Shown here: positions 18,992 through 27,085 of the stretch, one piece after another
Layout of the letters: every line of letters starts with the position of its first letter
Position numbering within the stretch: the first letter of the stretch is position 1
Origin: Pseudomonadota bacterium
GTDB taxonomy: Bacteria; Pseudomonadota; Gammaproteobacteria; Burkholderiales; Gallionellaceae
NCBI GenBank assembly: GCA_026399735.1
Contig: JAPLQK010000036.1
Span: 1-53,774, forward strand
Direction of reading: 5' to 3'
DNA: 53,774 nt
Made by a program: the position numbers and the translations under genes
The notes under the pieces: model-generated
What the model saw: the letters and a program-made list of their open reading frames with translations, nothing else
Told to the model about the DNA's origin: nothing
Databases searched by the model: none

Positions 18992-20314
18992 TTAATAGAA
19001 TGCCTGATTAACTTTGGTCAAACTCGCCTCGTCCAGCGAACCCACCGCTGCTTTCAGTCGTAACTGACTAATCAGGTAGTTGTACTCAGCCTGATACAAA
19101 TCGCGGCGGGTGGCATACAACTGTTGCTGTGCATTGAGCACATCGAGGTTGGTGCGTACGCCAATTCCCTGACCCAGTTTACTGGCTTCCAATACGCTTT
19201 TGCTGGAGATGAGCGCTTGTTGCAGTGCCTTAACTTGGGCGATGCCACTGGCTACACCAAGATAGGCCTGACGTGTTTGCGTTGCAATATTGCGACGAAC
19301 GTTTTCCAGTTCTTGTTTGGCGCGCTCTCGATTGGCTTCCGCTTCACGCCATTTTGAGTTGACCGCACCGCCTTGGAATAACGGCATATTCAGTTGCACA
19401 CCAACGCTCTTGTTGCTGGTATCGCTACCGACGCCGAAGCTGCTGCCATTGGCGTTGTTTTGTGAATAGTTCGCAACCATATCTACTGTTGGGTAGTGTC
19501 CGCCACGATTACGTATCACTTCTTTTTCAGCGATTTCGGCTTCGGCTTGTGCGACGGCGAGTTGCGGACTATTCAACTGCGCATCATCCACCCATATATC
19601 CATGTCAGCGGGCTGTGGAGCTTCCAAATTGAATTCTTTGCCGAGATGCTTGAGTTCTTTCGGCATCACATTGATTAGTTGCTGCAAAATGCTGCGTTTG
19701 ATTTCCAGCTCGTTCTGAGCGGCAATTTCCTGCGCGCGAGTCAAATCATGACGAGCCTGAGATTCATAGGTATCGGTAATAGTGGCAGTGCCTACCTTGA
19801 AGTTGCGCTTGGCCTGCTCCAACTGTTCGACAATGGCGGTCTGCTGCGCCTCAGCGAGCTGAACACTGTCCTGTGCAATCAGAACATCAAAATAGGCTTG
19901 TGCGGTTCGCAACACCAAGTCCTGCTCGGCGATTTTGAATTGCGCCTCGGTTTGTGCGACCTGCAATTCGGATTCGGTATAAGCCAGCCAGCTCTGTTGC
20001 CGAAACAGCGGCTGCACCAAAGTTACGCCGTAACCGTGGCTATTGTAGCGATGATTGCCGCTCGGAAAGAGCGCAGCCCCCCGATACTGCGTGGTTTGAT
20101 CGTTGAACGTACTATTCGCGCTGAGGCTGATGTTGGGTAGCAGCAAGGAGCGGCCTTGCGGGAGTTTCTCTTGCCCGGCTTGCTGTGATGCCCGCGCTGC
20201 CGCGAACACCGGATCATTGGCCTGCGCGGCACGGTAAGTTTCCAGCAGGTCGGCGGCCTGCACCAAGTTACTCATACTGAGCACGGCAACCAAAAAGAAC
20301 CGTTTTAGTTTCAT
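18992..20314 (-). CDS. TolC-family outer membrane efflux protein
   Basis: Outer-membrane channel of a tripartite exporter. The ATG at 20314 gives 440 residues with a signal peptide (KLKRFFLVAVLSMSNLVQA-AD); an in-frame start at 20389 would put 25 extra residues before it. The two-fold TolC repeat is visible: LVLRTAQAYFDVLIAQDSVQLAE in the first half and AYLGVASGIAQVKALQQALISS in the second, with long Gln/Ala-rich helices. It closely resembles TolC of the type I secretion class (DLLETYRAAQANDPVFAAA). First gene of the efflux set, 42 bp before the adaptor. Confidence 0.94.
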   Translation of the reverse strand: MKLKRFFLVAVLSMSNLVQAADLLETYRAAQANDPVFAAARASQQAGQEKLPQGRSLLLPNISLSANSTFNDQTTQYRGAALFPSGNHRYNSHGYGVTLVQPLFRQQSWLAYTESELQVAQTEAQFKIAEQDLVLRTAQAYFDVLIAQDSVQLAEAQQTAIVEQLEQAKRNFKVGTATITDTYESQARHDLTRAQEIAAQNELEIKRSILQQLINVMPKELKHLGKEFNLEAPQPADMDIWVDDAQLNSPQLAVAQAEAEIAEKEVIRNRGGHYPTVDMVANYSQNNANGSSFGVGSDTSNKSVGVQLNMPLFQGGAVNSKWREAEANRERAKQELENVRRNIATQTRQAYLGVASGIAQVKALQQALISSKSVLEASKLGQGIGVRTNLDVLNAQQQLYATRRDLYQAEYNYLISQLRLKAAVGSLDEASLTKVNQAFY

Positions 20315-20458
20315 CGGTTTTTGCAGATTTCTCACATTACACCTCGCTAATGCTCCGGCTTGATTCCCCATCCGGTAATGACTGCGCATATTGTGTCGAA
20401 TTCCTCAAACAAAAAGTTATGCGTAGAAACCAGGACGAGGGCGCTCCGATAGCTGAAC

Positions 20459-20920
20459 TTATTGACGGTAAGTTGCGTGACACGTTACGCAATATTCCAT
20501 CGTTTTATTCAATGCACGTAATGACGTTTTGACATCCTTGGTGTGCAATGCGTCGCCGAGATCGTCCCCGCTCTTGTGGAAAGCGAACCCCAGTTTCTTG
20601 AAGTTTTCGTTGTCGAACATGCTGCACATGGATTGCATTTCCGGGGTTAAGCCAAGCTTGATATGTGCAATTTTTGAAGCATCCTCAAACTTGTTTTCTG
20701 CCATTAAACCGACAATCGACTTGATTGCCTCTACATGTTCACGCATGTTCGACAATTGATGCTGTTTCATTTCGGGAGGAAGTTCCAGAGAAGTTCTGGT
20801 GTCCTCCACACTCATCTCGTGATGATGATTTCCATGGTGCATCATTTCATCGGCAGCGAATGCTGCATTTAAGCCGGTAAATCCAATCAGTGTAGAAACG
20901 GTTATCAAAAATTTCTTCAT
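20459..20920 (-). CDS. Cytochrome c'-like periplasmic haem protein
   Basis: Protein of 153 residues with a signal peptide (LITVSTLIGFTGLNAAFA-AD). A single haem site CVTCH stands near the C-terminus (CVTCHATYRQ), the position found in cytochrome c' and related four-helix cytochromes. The N-terminal mature part is His/Met-rich (MMHHGNHHHEM), which could bind copper or another metal. Helices with ELPPEMKQHQLSNMREHVEAI precede the haem site. It is on the same strand as the efflux genes, about 145 bp upstream of the tolC start. A role in metal or nitric oxide stress is plausible but inferred. Confidence 0.82.
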   Translation of the reverse strand: MKKFLITVSTLIGFTGLNAAFAADEMMHHGNHHHEMSVEDTRTSLELPPEMKQHQLSNMREHVEAIKSIVGLMAENKFEDASKIAHIKLGLTPEMQSMCSMFDNENFKKLGFAFHKSGDDLGDALHTKDVKTSLRALNKTMEYCVTCHATYRQ

Positions 20921-21104
20921 GTTTAATATTCCTCAAGTGATGAGAACAGCTAGAGCGGATCTCGTTTGTGTAAACAGAACCTCTCTATTCCATAAGTGAA
21001 GTTCTGCTGGTGGTTGCCATGGCGGCATGTTGCAGATTAAGCAAGTTGTATGACTGATACTCTAACAAGCGGTTAATTCTTGATGATTGTTTTTTAAGTA
21101 AATT

Positions 21105-21860
21105 TTAAGACTTGGGCAGATAAAGCATCATGCTTGAACCCAATACGATGTTATCAATATGGCCTGTCATCTTATCGGCGCGCGAGACGAAGTGAATGTG
21201 AATCGCATTCTTTTTGCCACTATCGCGGTTAATCGCTGGCACGTAATCACTGACGAACACACCGCCATGATGTTCTGAATAAAACCCGATGATGTCAACA
21301 GATTCGTTGTTGCTGATATAAGATGCCTTGGATTTCACAAACAATTCATTGGTGACGGTTTTGCCTTCAGTGCGGTCAACATTGATGTGCCACTTGATTT
21401 CCGTCGGGGTTCCAGAAAGCCGAAAAGGGAAAGGTTTGTCTGTATCTATACCTACGTCTCCCGCTTGGTTTTTTACGAAATTTTGCAGATCAACATAGCT
21501 CTTTACGGTCACTGGAATGGGTATGACCTGCCACTGCGACTGCTCAGTCCAAACGAAGAAAAATGCGCCGTGATTAGGGGTTTCTTCAACCGTTTTACCA
21601 CTTTGCCGAACCTTGGCTACATAAGGCTTTCCGTCAAGAACGGTGATTTCCCCATCAAATCCTTCAACCGGGCCAACACCATAAAGCCCTGGTCGCCCAG
21701 CCAGCGTTTCCAACGACATGACTCGTTCTGCCTTGCCTTTGGTGAAAATGTCTTTCTGGGCGCCGGTGTACTCAATCATGCCTTCTTTGGTCGAGGTGAT
21801 CCCGGTAGTGGTGCATGCGGCAACTAGGCAGGCGCCAAAAAAGGCTAAATATTTTTTCAT
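21105..21860 (-). CDS. Acetolactate decarboxylase-like lipoprotein
   Basis: A lipoprotein signal (KKYLAFFGACLVAAC) opens a 251-residue protein. The mature part resembles alpha-acetolactate decarboxylase (BudA): GVGPVEGFDGEITVLDGKPY corresponds to the family's substrate-cup start, and the C-terminal region carries YSEHHGGVFVSDYV and IHIHF, with histidines in positions that bind zinc in BudA. Export to the envelope is unusual, since BudA is cytoplasmic. Either it acts on an external keto-acid or the fold was recruited for another purpose. It is transposon cargo between the cytochrome gene and the Spy-like gene, with gaps of 184 and 511 bp, so probably its own transcription unit. Confidence 0.75.
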   Translation of the reverse strand: MKKYLAFFGACLVAACTTTGITSTKEGMIEYTGAQKDIFTKGKAERVMSLETLAGRPGLYGVGPVEGFDGEITVLDGKPYVAKVRQSGKTVEETPNHGAFFFVWTEQSQWQVIPIPVTVKSYVDLQNFVKNQAGDVGIDTDKPFPFRLSGTPTEIKWHINVDRTEGKTVTNELFVKSKASYISNNESVDIIGFYSEHHGGVFVSDYVPAINRDSGKKNAIHIHFVSRADKMTGHIDNIVLGSSMMLYLPKS

Positions 21861-22371
21861 GATAGTTTATTCTTTTTAGAGTAGTCTAACCATCAACAAC
21901 GATGGCTGCGTCAGCATAAACCGGAGAGTAAAAATTAAATATGATCGTGGTCATACTGACAATTCAGGTTGCTGTTGCAACATGATCAGCGTCAATCCTT
22001 GCCGTTGAAGTAAGTGTCTTTTCATGTTTCATATCCTGATTAATTAATAATGCTTTTTACGACGAAATTAGCTTTGGTGCTCAGTTGAGTTTTCTGTGCA
22101 AGGTTTCTTTACATACTCTGTTTGTTCAGATGGTTGATTCAGATGACTATACGCCGTCCTTTCCGCCATCATGCCCCCCCGTAAGAGTACGAACCAGTAA
22201 TGCCATTACGATGTATTTCATCTTTTTCCTTGAATCAGTTAATAGTTCCGGGTGGGCCGAACTACTATCTTGTCCTCAACGTTCTGTTCATGTTCCGATA
22301 CGCTTTACGTACCCTGTGCCGAGTTCGCAATAGCACCATGAGTACAGCCGAAAAAGTGTTGTGCTTTTTCA
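21861..22371. other. 511-bp stretch without a supported gene inside the transposon
   Basis: Both strands were read. The only longer frame (22085-22333, plus) has no recognisable motif and lies in front of no ribosome-binding site. The region probably carries the promoter of the minus-strand BudA-like gene. No hairpin terminator or repeat stood out. Confidence 0.45.
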
Positions 22372-22791
22372 TCAGCGTAGCGGCATACCTAAGCCAGGAA
22401 ATTCGCCGAGCTTGGGCATGGACTCGTCGAAGGTCTTGCGCTGCTCAGGTGTCAGCACGGCATAAAATTCCTTCAGCATAGCCAGATGTTCTTGCATGTG
22501 GCCGATGATCTTTTCCATGCGCTCAGGGGCCGTCAATTTATCCAGTTCTTGCGGATGATCCTTGTGGCTGGCGATAAGTTTCTGCCAAGCCGCTTCCTGC
22601 GTGGGATTCAGCTTCAGCGCATCGTGCACTTTGGTCTGATGCTGCTCGCGCATCTTGTCCATGCGCTCATGATTCATCATTCCACCCATCATCGGCCCGC
22701 CGCAGCCACGATCGTCCGCCAGGACATTCATGCCGTATCCGGCTGTCGCCACCAGACCTGCTACCAGCAATATTTTTCTCAGTGTCTTCAC
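22372..22791 (-). CDS. Spy/CpxP-like periplasmic protein
   Basis: Protein of 139 residues with a signal peptide (ILLVAGLVATAGYGMNVLA-DD). The mature part starts with a Gly/Met-rich stretch (CGGPMMGGMMNHERMDKM) and contains two LTxxQ-type motifs, LNPTQEAAW and LTPEQRKTF, the hallmark of the Spy/CpxP family. Spy is an ATP-independent periplasmic chaperone and CpxP is the inhibitor of the CpxA sensor. The gene is divergent from the two-component system that starts 145 bp away, as cpxP is from cpxRA, so it may be both a target and a modulator of that system. Confidence 0.85.
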   Translation of the reverse strand: MKTLRKILLVAGLVATAGYGMNVLADDRGCGGPMMGGMMNHERMDKMREQHQTKVHDALKLNPTQEAAWQKLIASHKDHPQELDKLTAPERMEKIIGHMQEHLAMLKEFYAVLTPEQRKTFDESMPKLGEFPGLGMPLR

Positions 22792-22935
22792 TTAAAGCCT
22801 CCGATTAGAAAGTGCGTCATTGCACGGTGAGTATTAAACCGCCGCGATGTATCGGGCATATGTCTGGTAACGGCGTATTTGTACGGATTTGTATCAATTT
22901 CGCAAAACTGTCCAAATCGTTGTATGGTACGTCCT

Positions 22936-23652
22936 ATGAACACGAGCGCGCGCCCTTATATTCTTGTTGTGGATGACGACAACGACATCCGCAATTTGCT
23001 GGCCGAATACTTGGCTCAGCAGGGTTGGTGTATCTTGACGGCGGCCAATGGTGATGAGATGCGCGCGGTGCTGGAGCGGGATACTGTAAATCTGGTGGTT
23101 CTTGATCTCACCTTGCCGGGCGAAGATGGGCTGGTTCTGTGCCGAGATCTGCGCGCACATTCTGCTGTGCCAGTCATCATGCTCACCGCGCGTAGCGCAC
23201 CGCTGGATCGCATCATTGGTTTGGAGATGGGCGCAGACGACTATCTGTGCAAACCTTTCGAGCCACGCGAACTGGTGGCGCGCATTCGTAGCGTGTTGCG
23301 GCGCAGTGCGGGCAATCCGGCTGGCGAACACGCGCAGCGGCTGGAGTTCGGGGGCTGGACGCTAAATCTCGCCGACCGCCAATTGCAGCGCCGCGATGGC
23401 GTAGTGGTTGCACTCTCCGGCGGCGAGTTCCGCTTACTTAAGATCTTGCTGGAACATCCCAATCGTCCGCTGGACCGCGACCAATTGTTGAGCCTGACGC
23501 AGGGGCGCGATGGCGACTCATTCGACCGCTCTATCGATCTTGCCATCAGCCGACTGCGCCAGAAGCTGGGTGACGATGCACGCACGCCGCAGCTCATCAA
23601 AACGCTGCGCAACGAAGGCTATCTGCTGGCGACTACAGTGAGAAAGCTGTGA
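22936..23652 (+). CDS. OmpR-family response regulator
   Basis: A receiver domain (ILVVDDDNDIRNLL, phosphoacceptor Asp in VVLDLTLPGEDG, Lys in DDYLCKPFEP) is followed by a winged-helix DNA-binding domain (LSGGEFRLLKILLEHPNRPLDRDQLL, SRLRQKLGDD, IKTLRNEGYLL). The ATG at 22936 gives 238 residues, the usual OmpR length; the open frame extends to 22879 and an ATG at 22924 is also possible. The gene overlaps the kinase gene by 4 bp. Likely targets are the divergent Spy-like gene and perhaps the efflux operon, inferred from context. Confidence 0.93.
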   Translation: MNTSARPYILVVDDDNDIRNLLAEYLAQQGWCILTAANGDEMRAVLERDTVNLVVLDLTLPGEDGLVLCRDLRAHSAVPVIMLTARSAPLDRIIGLEMGADDYLCKPFEPRELVARIRSVLRRSAGNPAGEHAQRLEFGGWTLNLADRQLQRRDGVVVALSGGEFRLLKILLEHPNRPLDRDQLLSLTQGRDGDSFDRSIDLAISRLRQKLGDDARTPQLIKTLRNEGYLLATTVRKL

Positions 23653-24998
23653 TGCCGACATTCCTTCGCTCCATGCATGGTCGTTTATTCCTGCTGCTGA
23701 TGCTTGGTGTCGTGGTATCGGCTACTGCCACGCTGCTGTTGGTGCGTCGGCAGCATTTCGAGATGTTGCATCACACGCAGGCCCAACATCAAGCCGACCA
23801 GATCGGTCATTTAGTCGAAACACTGGAAGCAGCAGCACCACAACAACGTGAAGAACTGCTACATTCGATACGCGGCATGGGGCTGCGCGGATGGCTGGGA
23901 GGGGCAAAATTTTCGCTTCCAGATACCGACAAAACCCTGCAAAGTGCGCTGGTGGAACGGCTCGGTACTGCGCACGACTTGCAAGCCGGTCACCCAATGG
24001 CCTGTCCTGCAGACGACGAACATAACAAATTGCCACACCACCTGAATTCCGCTGCATCGATGGATTGTCAACGCATCACGCTCACGCTGTCTGACGGCAT
24101 GCCACTCCAATTGTTGATCCCCACGCCGCCGCGTCCGCAGCTACCCGACCAGCCGCCGTGGAATGCCTTACTGCTGTTCGCAGCCTGCATCGCTGCACTG
24201 GCTTGGTTGGCCGCACGTACTGCCACCCGCCCATTGCAGCAATTGGCCGACGCGGCGGATCAGCTTAATCTAACCTCAACTCAGCAGCCTCTGGTCGAAG
24301 ATGGCAGTAGCGAAATGCGCCGTGCCATCCGCGCCTTCAATCGTATGCAGCAGCGTATTCGCGACGACCTGCGCGAGCGCACTGGCATGTTGGCAGCCAT
24401 TACTCATGATCTGCAAACCCCGCTCACACGCTTGCGTCTTCGGCTGGAAAAAGTCAGCGATACCGAGTTGCGAGACAAATTGGTAAGCGACATGGCAGCC
24501 ATGCAGCAGATGTTGCAAGATGGGTTAGAGCTGGCACGCAGCTTGGACGCCAGCGAGAACATGCAGCGCCTTGATCTGGATTCGCTGCTCGATAGCTTGT
24601 GCAGCGATGCCATCGAAGCAGGCCAGGCAGTGAACTATCGCCAGCGTACTGCCGTGCAAGTGGAAGCCCGGCCAATGACGTTGCGCCGCGCCCTTGCCAA
24701 CTTGCTTGATAATGCCGTGAAATATGGCCAGCACGCCGACGTGTCGCTGGAATGCGACACCAGTCAGTGTCATATCCGCATCCACGACTCCGGCCCCGGT
24801 ATCCCCACCGATCAACTCGAAGCCGTGTTCACGCCTTTCTTCCGGCTAGAGCATTCCCGCTCCCGCACCACTGGCGGCACGGGTCTTGGACTATCAATCG
24901 CGAGAAATATCATCCTCCGGCACGGGGGAGAGTTAACGTTACGAAATCATCCGCTGGGTGGATTGGAGGCGGAGATTCACCTGCCATTAGTTTCCTGA
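23649..24998 (+). CDS. Sensor histidine kinase of an OmpR-type two-component system
   Basis: Inner-membrane kinase of 449 residues. A transmembrane segment at about 12-30, a periplasmic sensor of about 130 residues and a second segment (LLLFAACIAALAWLAA) lead to a HAMP region (ATRPLQQLADAADQL). The H-box is AAITHDLQTPLTRLRLR with the phosphoacceptor His. The ATPase has NLLDNAVKYG, HDSGPGIP and GGTGLGLSIARN. The start is a GTG that overlaps the regulator's stop, or the ATG right after it at 23652. It is closest in layout to CpxA/EnvZ-like kinases. The divergent Spy/CpxP-like gene supports an envelope-stress input. Confidence 0.93.
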   Translation: MMPTFLRSMHGRLFLLLMLGVVVSATATLLLVRRQHFEMLHHTQAQHQADQIGHLVETLEAAAPQQREELLHSIRGMGLRGWLGGAKFSLPDTDKTLQSALVERLGTAHDLQAGHPMACPADDEHNKLPHHLNSAASMDCQRITLTLSDGMPLQLLIPTPPRPQLPDQPPWNALLLFAACIAALAWLAARTATRPLQQLADAADQLNLTSTQQPLVEDGSSEMRRAIRAFNRMQQRIRDDLRERTGMLAAITHDLQTPLTRLRLRLEKVSDTELRDKLVSDMAAMQQMLQDGLELARSLDASENMQRLDLDSLLDSLCSDAIEAGQAVNYRQRTAVQVEARPMTLRRALANLLDNAVKYGQHADVSLECDTSQCHIRIHDSGPGIPTDQLEAVFTPFFRLEHSRSRTTGGTGLGLSIARNIILRHGGELTLRNHPLGGLEAEIHLPLVS

Positions 24999-25039
24999 GA
25001 GTTTGCAGGTATGTTTTACAATGCAGATGCTCCGGCAAA

Positions 25040-25200
25040 CAAGGTAGTTGTTCAAAGTCCTAGCCGGCATCGACCCAAAAACTCTCTACGGAAAAATCGA
25101 TTTTCTCTATCGCCAGTGCATTGCTTTTGCAGCCGCGCGTGAACAACGATTGTTGCGGGAGCGTATTAATGTGCTGTTGAAGACAATACCCCGGATCGTT
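25040..25200 (+). pseudogene. Short gene remnant, possibly transposon-related
   Basis: A frame starting near 25042 reads VLAGIDPKTLYGKIDFLY and RQCIAFAAAREQRLLRERI, which looks like real coding sequence. It then fades into the 3' end of the convergent gene. I have the impression of a transposase-type protein but cannot name the family. No start codon with a ribosome-binding site is visible. Confidence 0.35.
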
Positions 25201-25717
25201 TCAGTGTGCGCCACGGCGCAATATACAGTGAGTTCAATACCCAAAACACTCCGAAACTCAATCCAGCGACGGTGATTTCTCCCAGCGCTTGCTTCCATGC
25301 GGGTGCTGTAGAAAAAATGATCTGCATAACCATCCCGACACAGACCATACTGAACAACACTACTTGCGACCAACCTATCATGGGCATCAACCGAGTAGGT
25401 TTAAGTTTGGCCTCCTTGGTTGCGATGGAGAGCTGGCCGGAATGACGCAGCCAGCGGATTTCGCGGTCAGTAAAATCGTATTGGTTTTTTATCTCAAGCA
25501 CCTGTTTGCGTACCGTCTCAGTTGGCTCAAAACCAAAGCGATAGCGAAACATGATCGAGTTATCTAAGGCAATTTCATCCAGTTTCGCCTTGGGCCAAGT
25601 TGCTAGCACCAACTTGATTGAACCTGGAACAAAATACTCATGGTAATCGCGTCCCGCATTACGCTGCTCAGTTGCGAGGTTGAGTTGTACGATCTTGGTT
25701 GGGTTTAGTTCTGACAT
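25166..25717 (-). CDS. Two-segment membrane protein with an N-terminal AGRDYHE motif
   Basis: Not a recognised family. The 183-residue protein begins VQLNLATEQRNAGRDYHEYF and has a charged cytoplasmic middle (residues 40-120). It ends with two transmembrane segments, VVLFSMVCVGMVMQIIF and ITVAGLSFGVFWVLNSLYI. The motif QRNAGRDYHE also ends the regulator encoded immediately upstream, so both proteins share a peptide element. The ATG at 25717, or the GTG before it, follows ACAGGAGA. Together with the repressor it may form an accessory conflict or signalling module carried by the transposon; that is inference. Confidence 0.7.
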   Translation of the reverse strand: MSELNPTKIVQLNLATEQRNAGRDYHEYFVPGSIKLVLATWPKAKLDEIALDNSIMFRYRFGFEPTETVRKQVLEIKNQYDFTDREIRWLRHSGQLSIATKEAKLKPTRLMPMIGWSQVVLFSMVCVGMVMQIIFSTAPAWKQALGEITVAGLSFGVFWVLNSLYIAPWRTLKRSGVLSSTAH

Positions 25718-25773
25718 CACATATTCTCCTGTCGTTTGGGATGAAATTTGACTGGTGTAAATTAGAGTTGTGC

Positions 25774-26427
25774 TTATTTTTCGTGGTAATCACGCCCCGC
25801 ATTACGTTGTGAAGCGCTAAGGTTGACTTGAACGGTCGAACCCGATGCGCGTGCTAACGTTGCCAGCTTGTCTATTGGTTTCCTTGCCTCAAAATGTGCT
25901 ACCGCTGCCGCAAGCAGGTTACGGCGCTGTGCATCTGAGTCGTCCGTCCACAAATGTCCATTGTAAAGCTCTGTGGCTAAATCAAAATCGCTGTCTTCTG
26001 GGGCAATGCGATCCAGGAATGCGCCAAGTGCTGGTTCAGCAGCGGCTTCCTGTAGTCGCCCCTCGCGAATTAACAACAGCAGTGCTTTTGCAGTGGGATC
26101 GTCATCCATGACGGCAGTTCGAGCTACCGCAATTTGTAAACGGATAGCCCGTAGCAACTCTAGGTCGATGCCGCTTCCGCCGTACATTGTTCCTTCACCT
26201 GTTAGCAGCCAGTCGACTGAAACTCCAAACACCGTACGTACACTAAGTAAAAAATCGGCACCGGGTTTTTTAAGTCCGCGTGCTGCATCACTGACAAAAC
26301 CAGCCGAAGCGCCCAAGCGACGGGCAAATTCAGCTTGACTCAGTCCGGTCTGGTTAATGACCAGCATCAGACGCGCTGCAAACCCCTCTGAATTATTTGG
26401 AGAAATTTTAGGATCGACTTGATTCAT
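25774..26427 (-). CDS. XRE-type repressor with a C-terminal AGRDYHE tail
   Basis: Protein of 217 residues. The N-terminal helix-turn-helix is LSQAEFARRLGASAGFVSDAARG (about 29-51), followed by the typical VDWLLTGEG of phage-repressor-like regulators. The middle is helical and acidic. The last residues are VQVNLSASQRNAGRDYHEK, matching the start of the next protein. It is divergent from a Ner-like regulator with about 95 bp between them that contains repeated ATTATTCTC sites, an arrangement like a phage cI/cro or c/ner switch. It probably represses its own and the opposing promoter. Confidence 0.85.
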   Translation of the reverse strand: MNQVDPKISPNNSEGFAARLMLVINQTGLSQAEFARRLGASAGFVSDAARGLKKPGADFLLSVRTVFGVSVDWLLTGEGTMYGGSGIDLELLRAIRLQIAVARTAVMDDDPTAKALLLLIREGRLQEAAAEPALGAFLDRIAPEDSDFDLATELYNGHLWTDDSDAQRRNLLAAAVAHFEARKPIDKLATLARASGSTVQVNLSASQRNAGRDYHEK

Positions 26428-26467
26428 TATTCTCTTTTGGTGTATATTATTCTCAATAGAGAATGAT
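26426..26467. promoter_or_regulatory. Operator region between divergent regulators
   Basis: ATTATTCTC occurs at 26426-26434 and again at 26446-26454, exactly 20 bp apart. The second copy forms the perfect palindrome ATTCTC-AATA-GAGAAT (26449-26464). The copies overlap or adjoin the repressor start codon, as expected for autoregulation. Confidence 0.65.
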
Positions 26468-26522
26468 TGTTGTTTAATTAGAGATAGACTACCCCCTTAA
26501 AACTTAATTGTCACCCCCTTAC

Positions 26523-26795
26523 ATGCAAATTATGGATGCTGCCAATATCATTTACCTGTTGCGTCGTCTCGGCAAATCACAAGCTCAACTTGCTCGCGAG
26601 CTTAGCGTGTCAAACGGAGTAATCAGCAACGTAATTCACAATCGGATTACTTCATTCGCTGTGGCAAGTCACATTGCCGCGATATTGGATAGTGAGGTGG
26701 GTGAACTTTGGCCGAACCGATATGTTTTTAAACCGCGCGGACGCATGTCACATAGTGAACAGCCGAAGCGCAGTGTGGATGGAGGTGCGTCATGA
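26523..26795 (+). CDS. Small Ner/Nlp-like DNA-binding protein
   Basis: A protein of 90 residues if started at the ATG at 26523; a TTG at 26508 and an ATG at 26532 are alternatives. The helix-turn-helix is KSQAQLARELSVSNGVISNVIHN, followed by ILDSEVGELWPNRY. The ending VGELWPxRY is typical of the Ner family of Mu-like phages and of Nlp/SfsB. It is divergent from the XRE repressor and is followed by a strong terminator, so it is probably the only gene of its transcript. Its presence suggests phage ancestry of this control module. Confidence 0.82.
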   Translation: MQIMDAANIIYLLRRLGKSQAQLARELSVSNGVISNVIHNRITSFAVASHIAAILDSEVGELWPNRYVFKPRGRMSHSEQPKRSVDGGAS

Positions 26796-26827
26796 GGACG
26801 TAATCAAACCATAAACTTAGGCCCAGA

Positions 26828-26863
26828 AAAAAAGGATTCGGGGTGTCCGCCCCGAATCCTTTT
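26828..26863. terminator. Strong bidirectional intrinsic terminator
   Basis: Arms AAAAGGATTCGGGG and CCCCGAATCCTTTT with a TGTCCG loop form a 14-bp stem flanked by A- and T-runs. It insulates the regulator gene from istA. Confidence 0.9.
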
Positions 26864-27085
26864 GGATACTGCATGAAACTACCGTTTCAGCGTGCATTCT
26901 CCTGTTTCTGATGTCAGTTTGTCAAGACCGACTGACGGCCTGTTTTATTTCCCCCCTTTAAAAATCCGATCGTGTCGCGAAGATGTTTCGCGTCGGTACA
27001 ACTTGGAGAGGAGGCCTGCTATTGCCCACCTTGTTGTGGTTATGGGCACACAGGTTCAACAAACATGTGTAATAGGAGAATTGAA

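Noticed and set aside
22085-22333. 82-codon plus-strand frame in the transposon gap
   Set aside because: Low-likelihood amino-acid sequence, no ribosome-binding site, overlapped by a competing frame.
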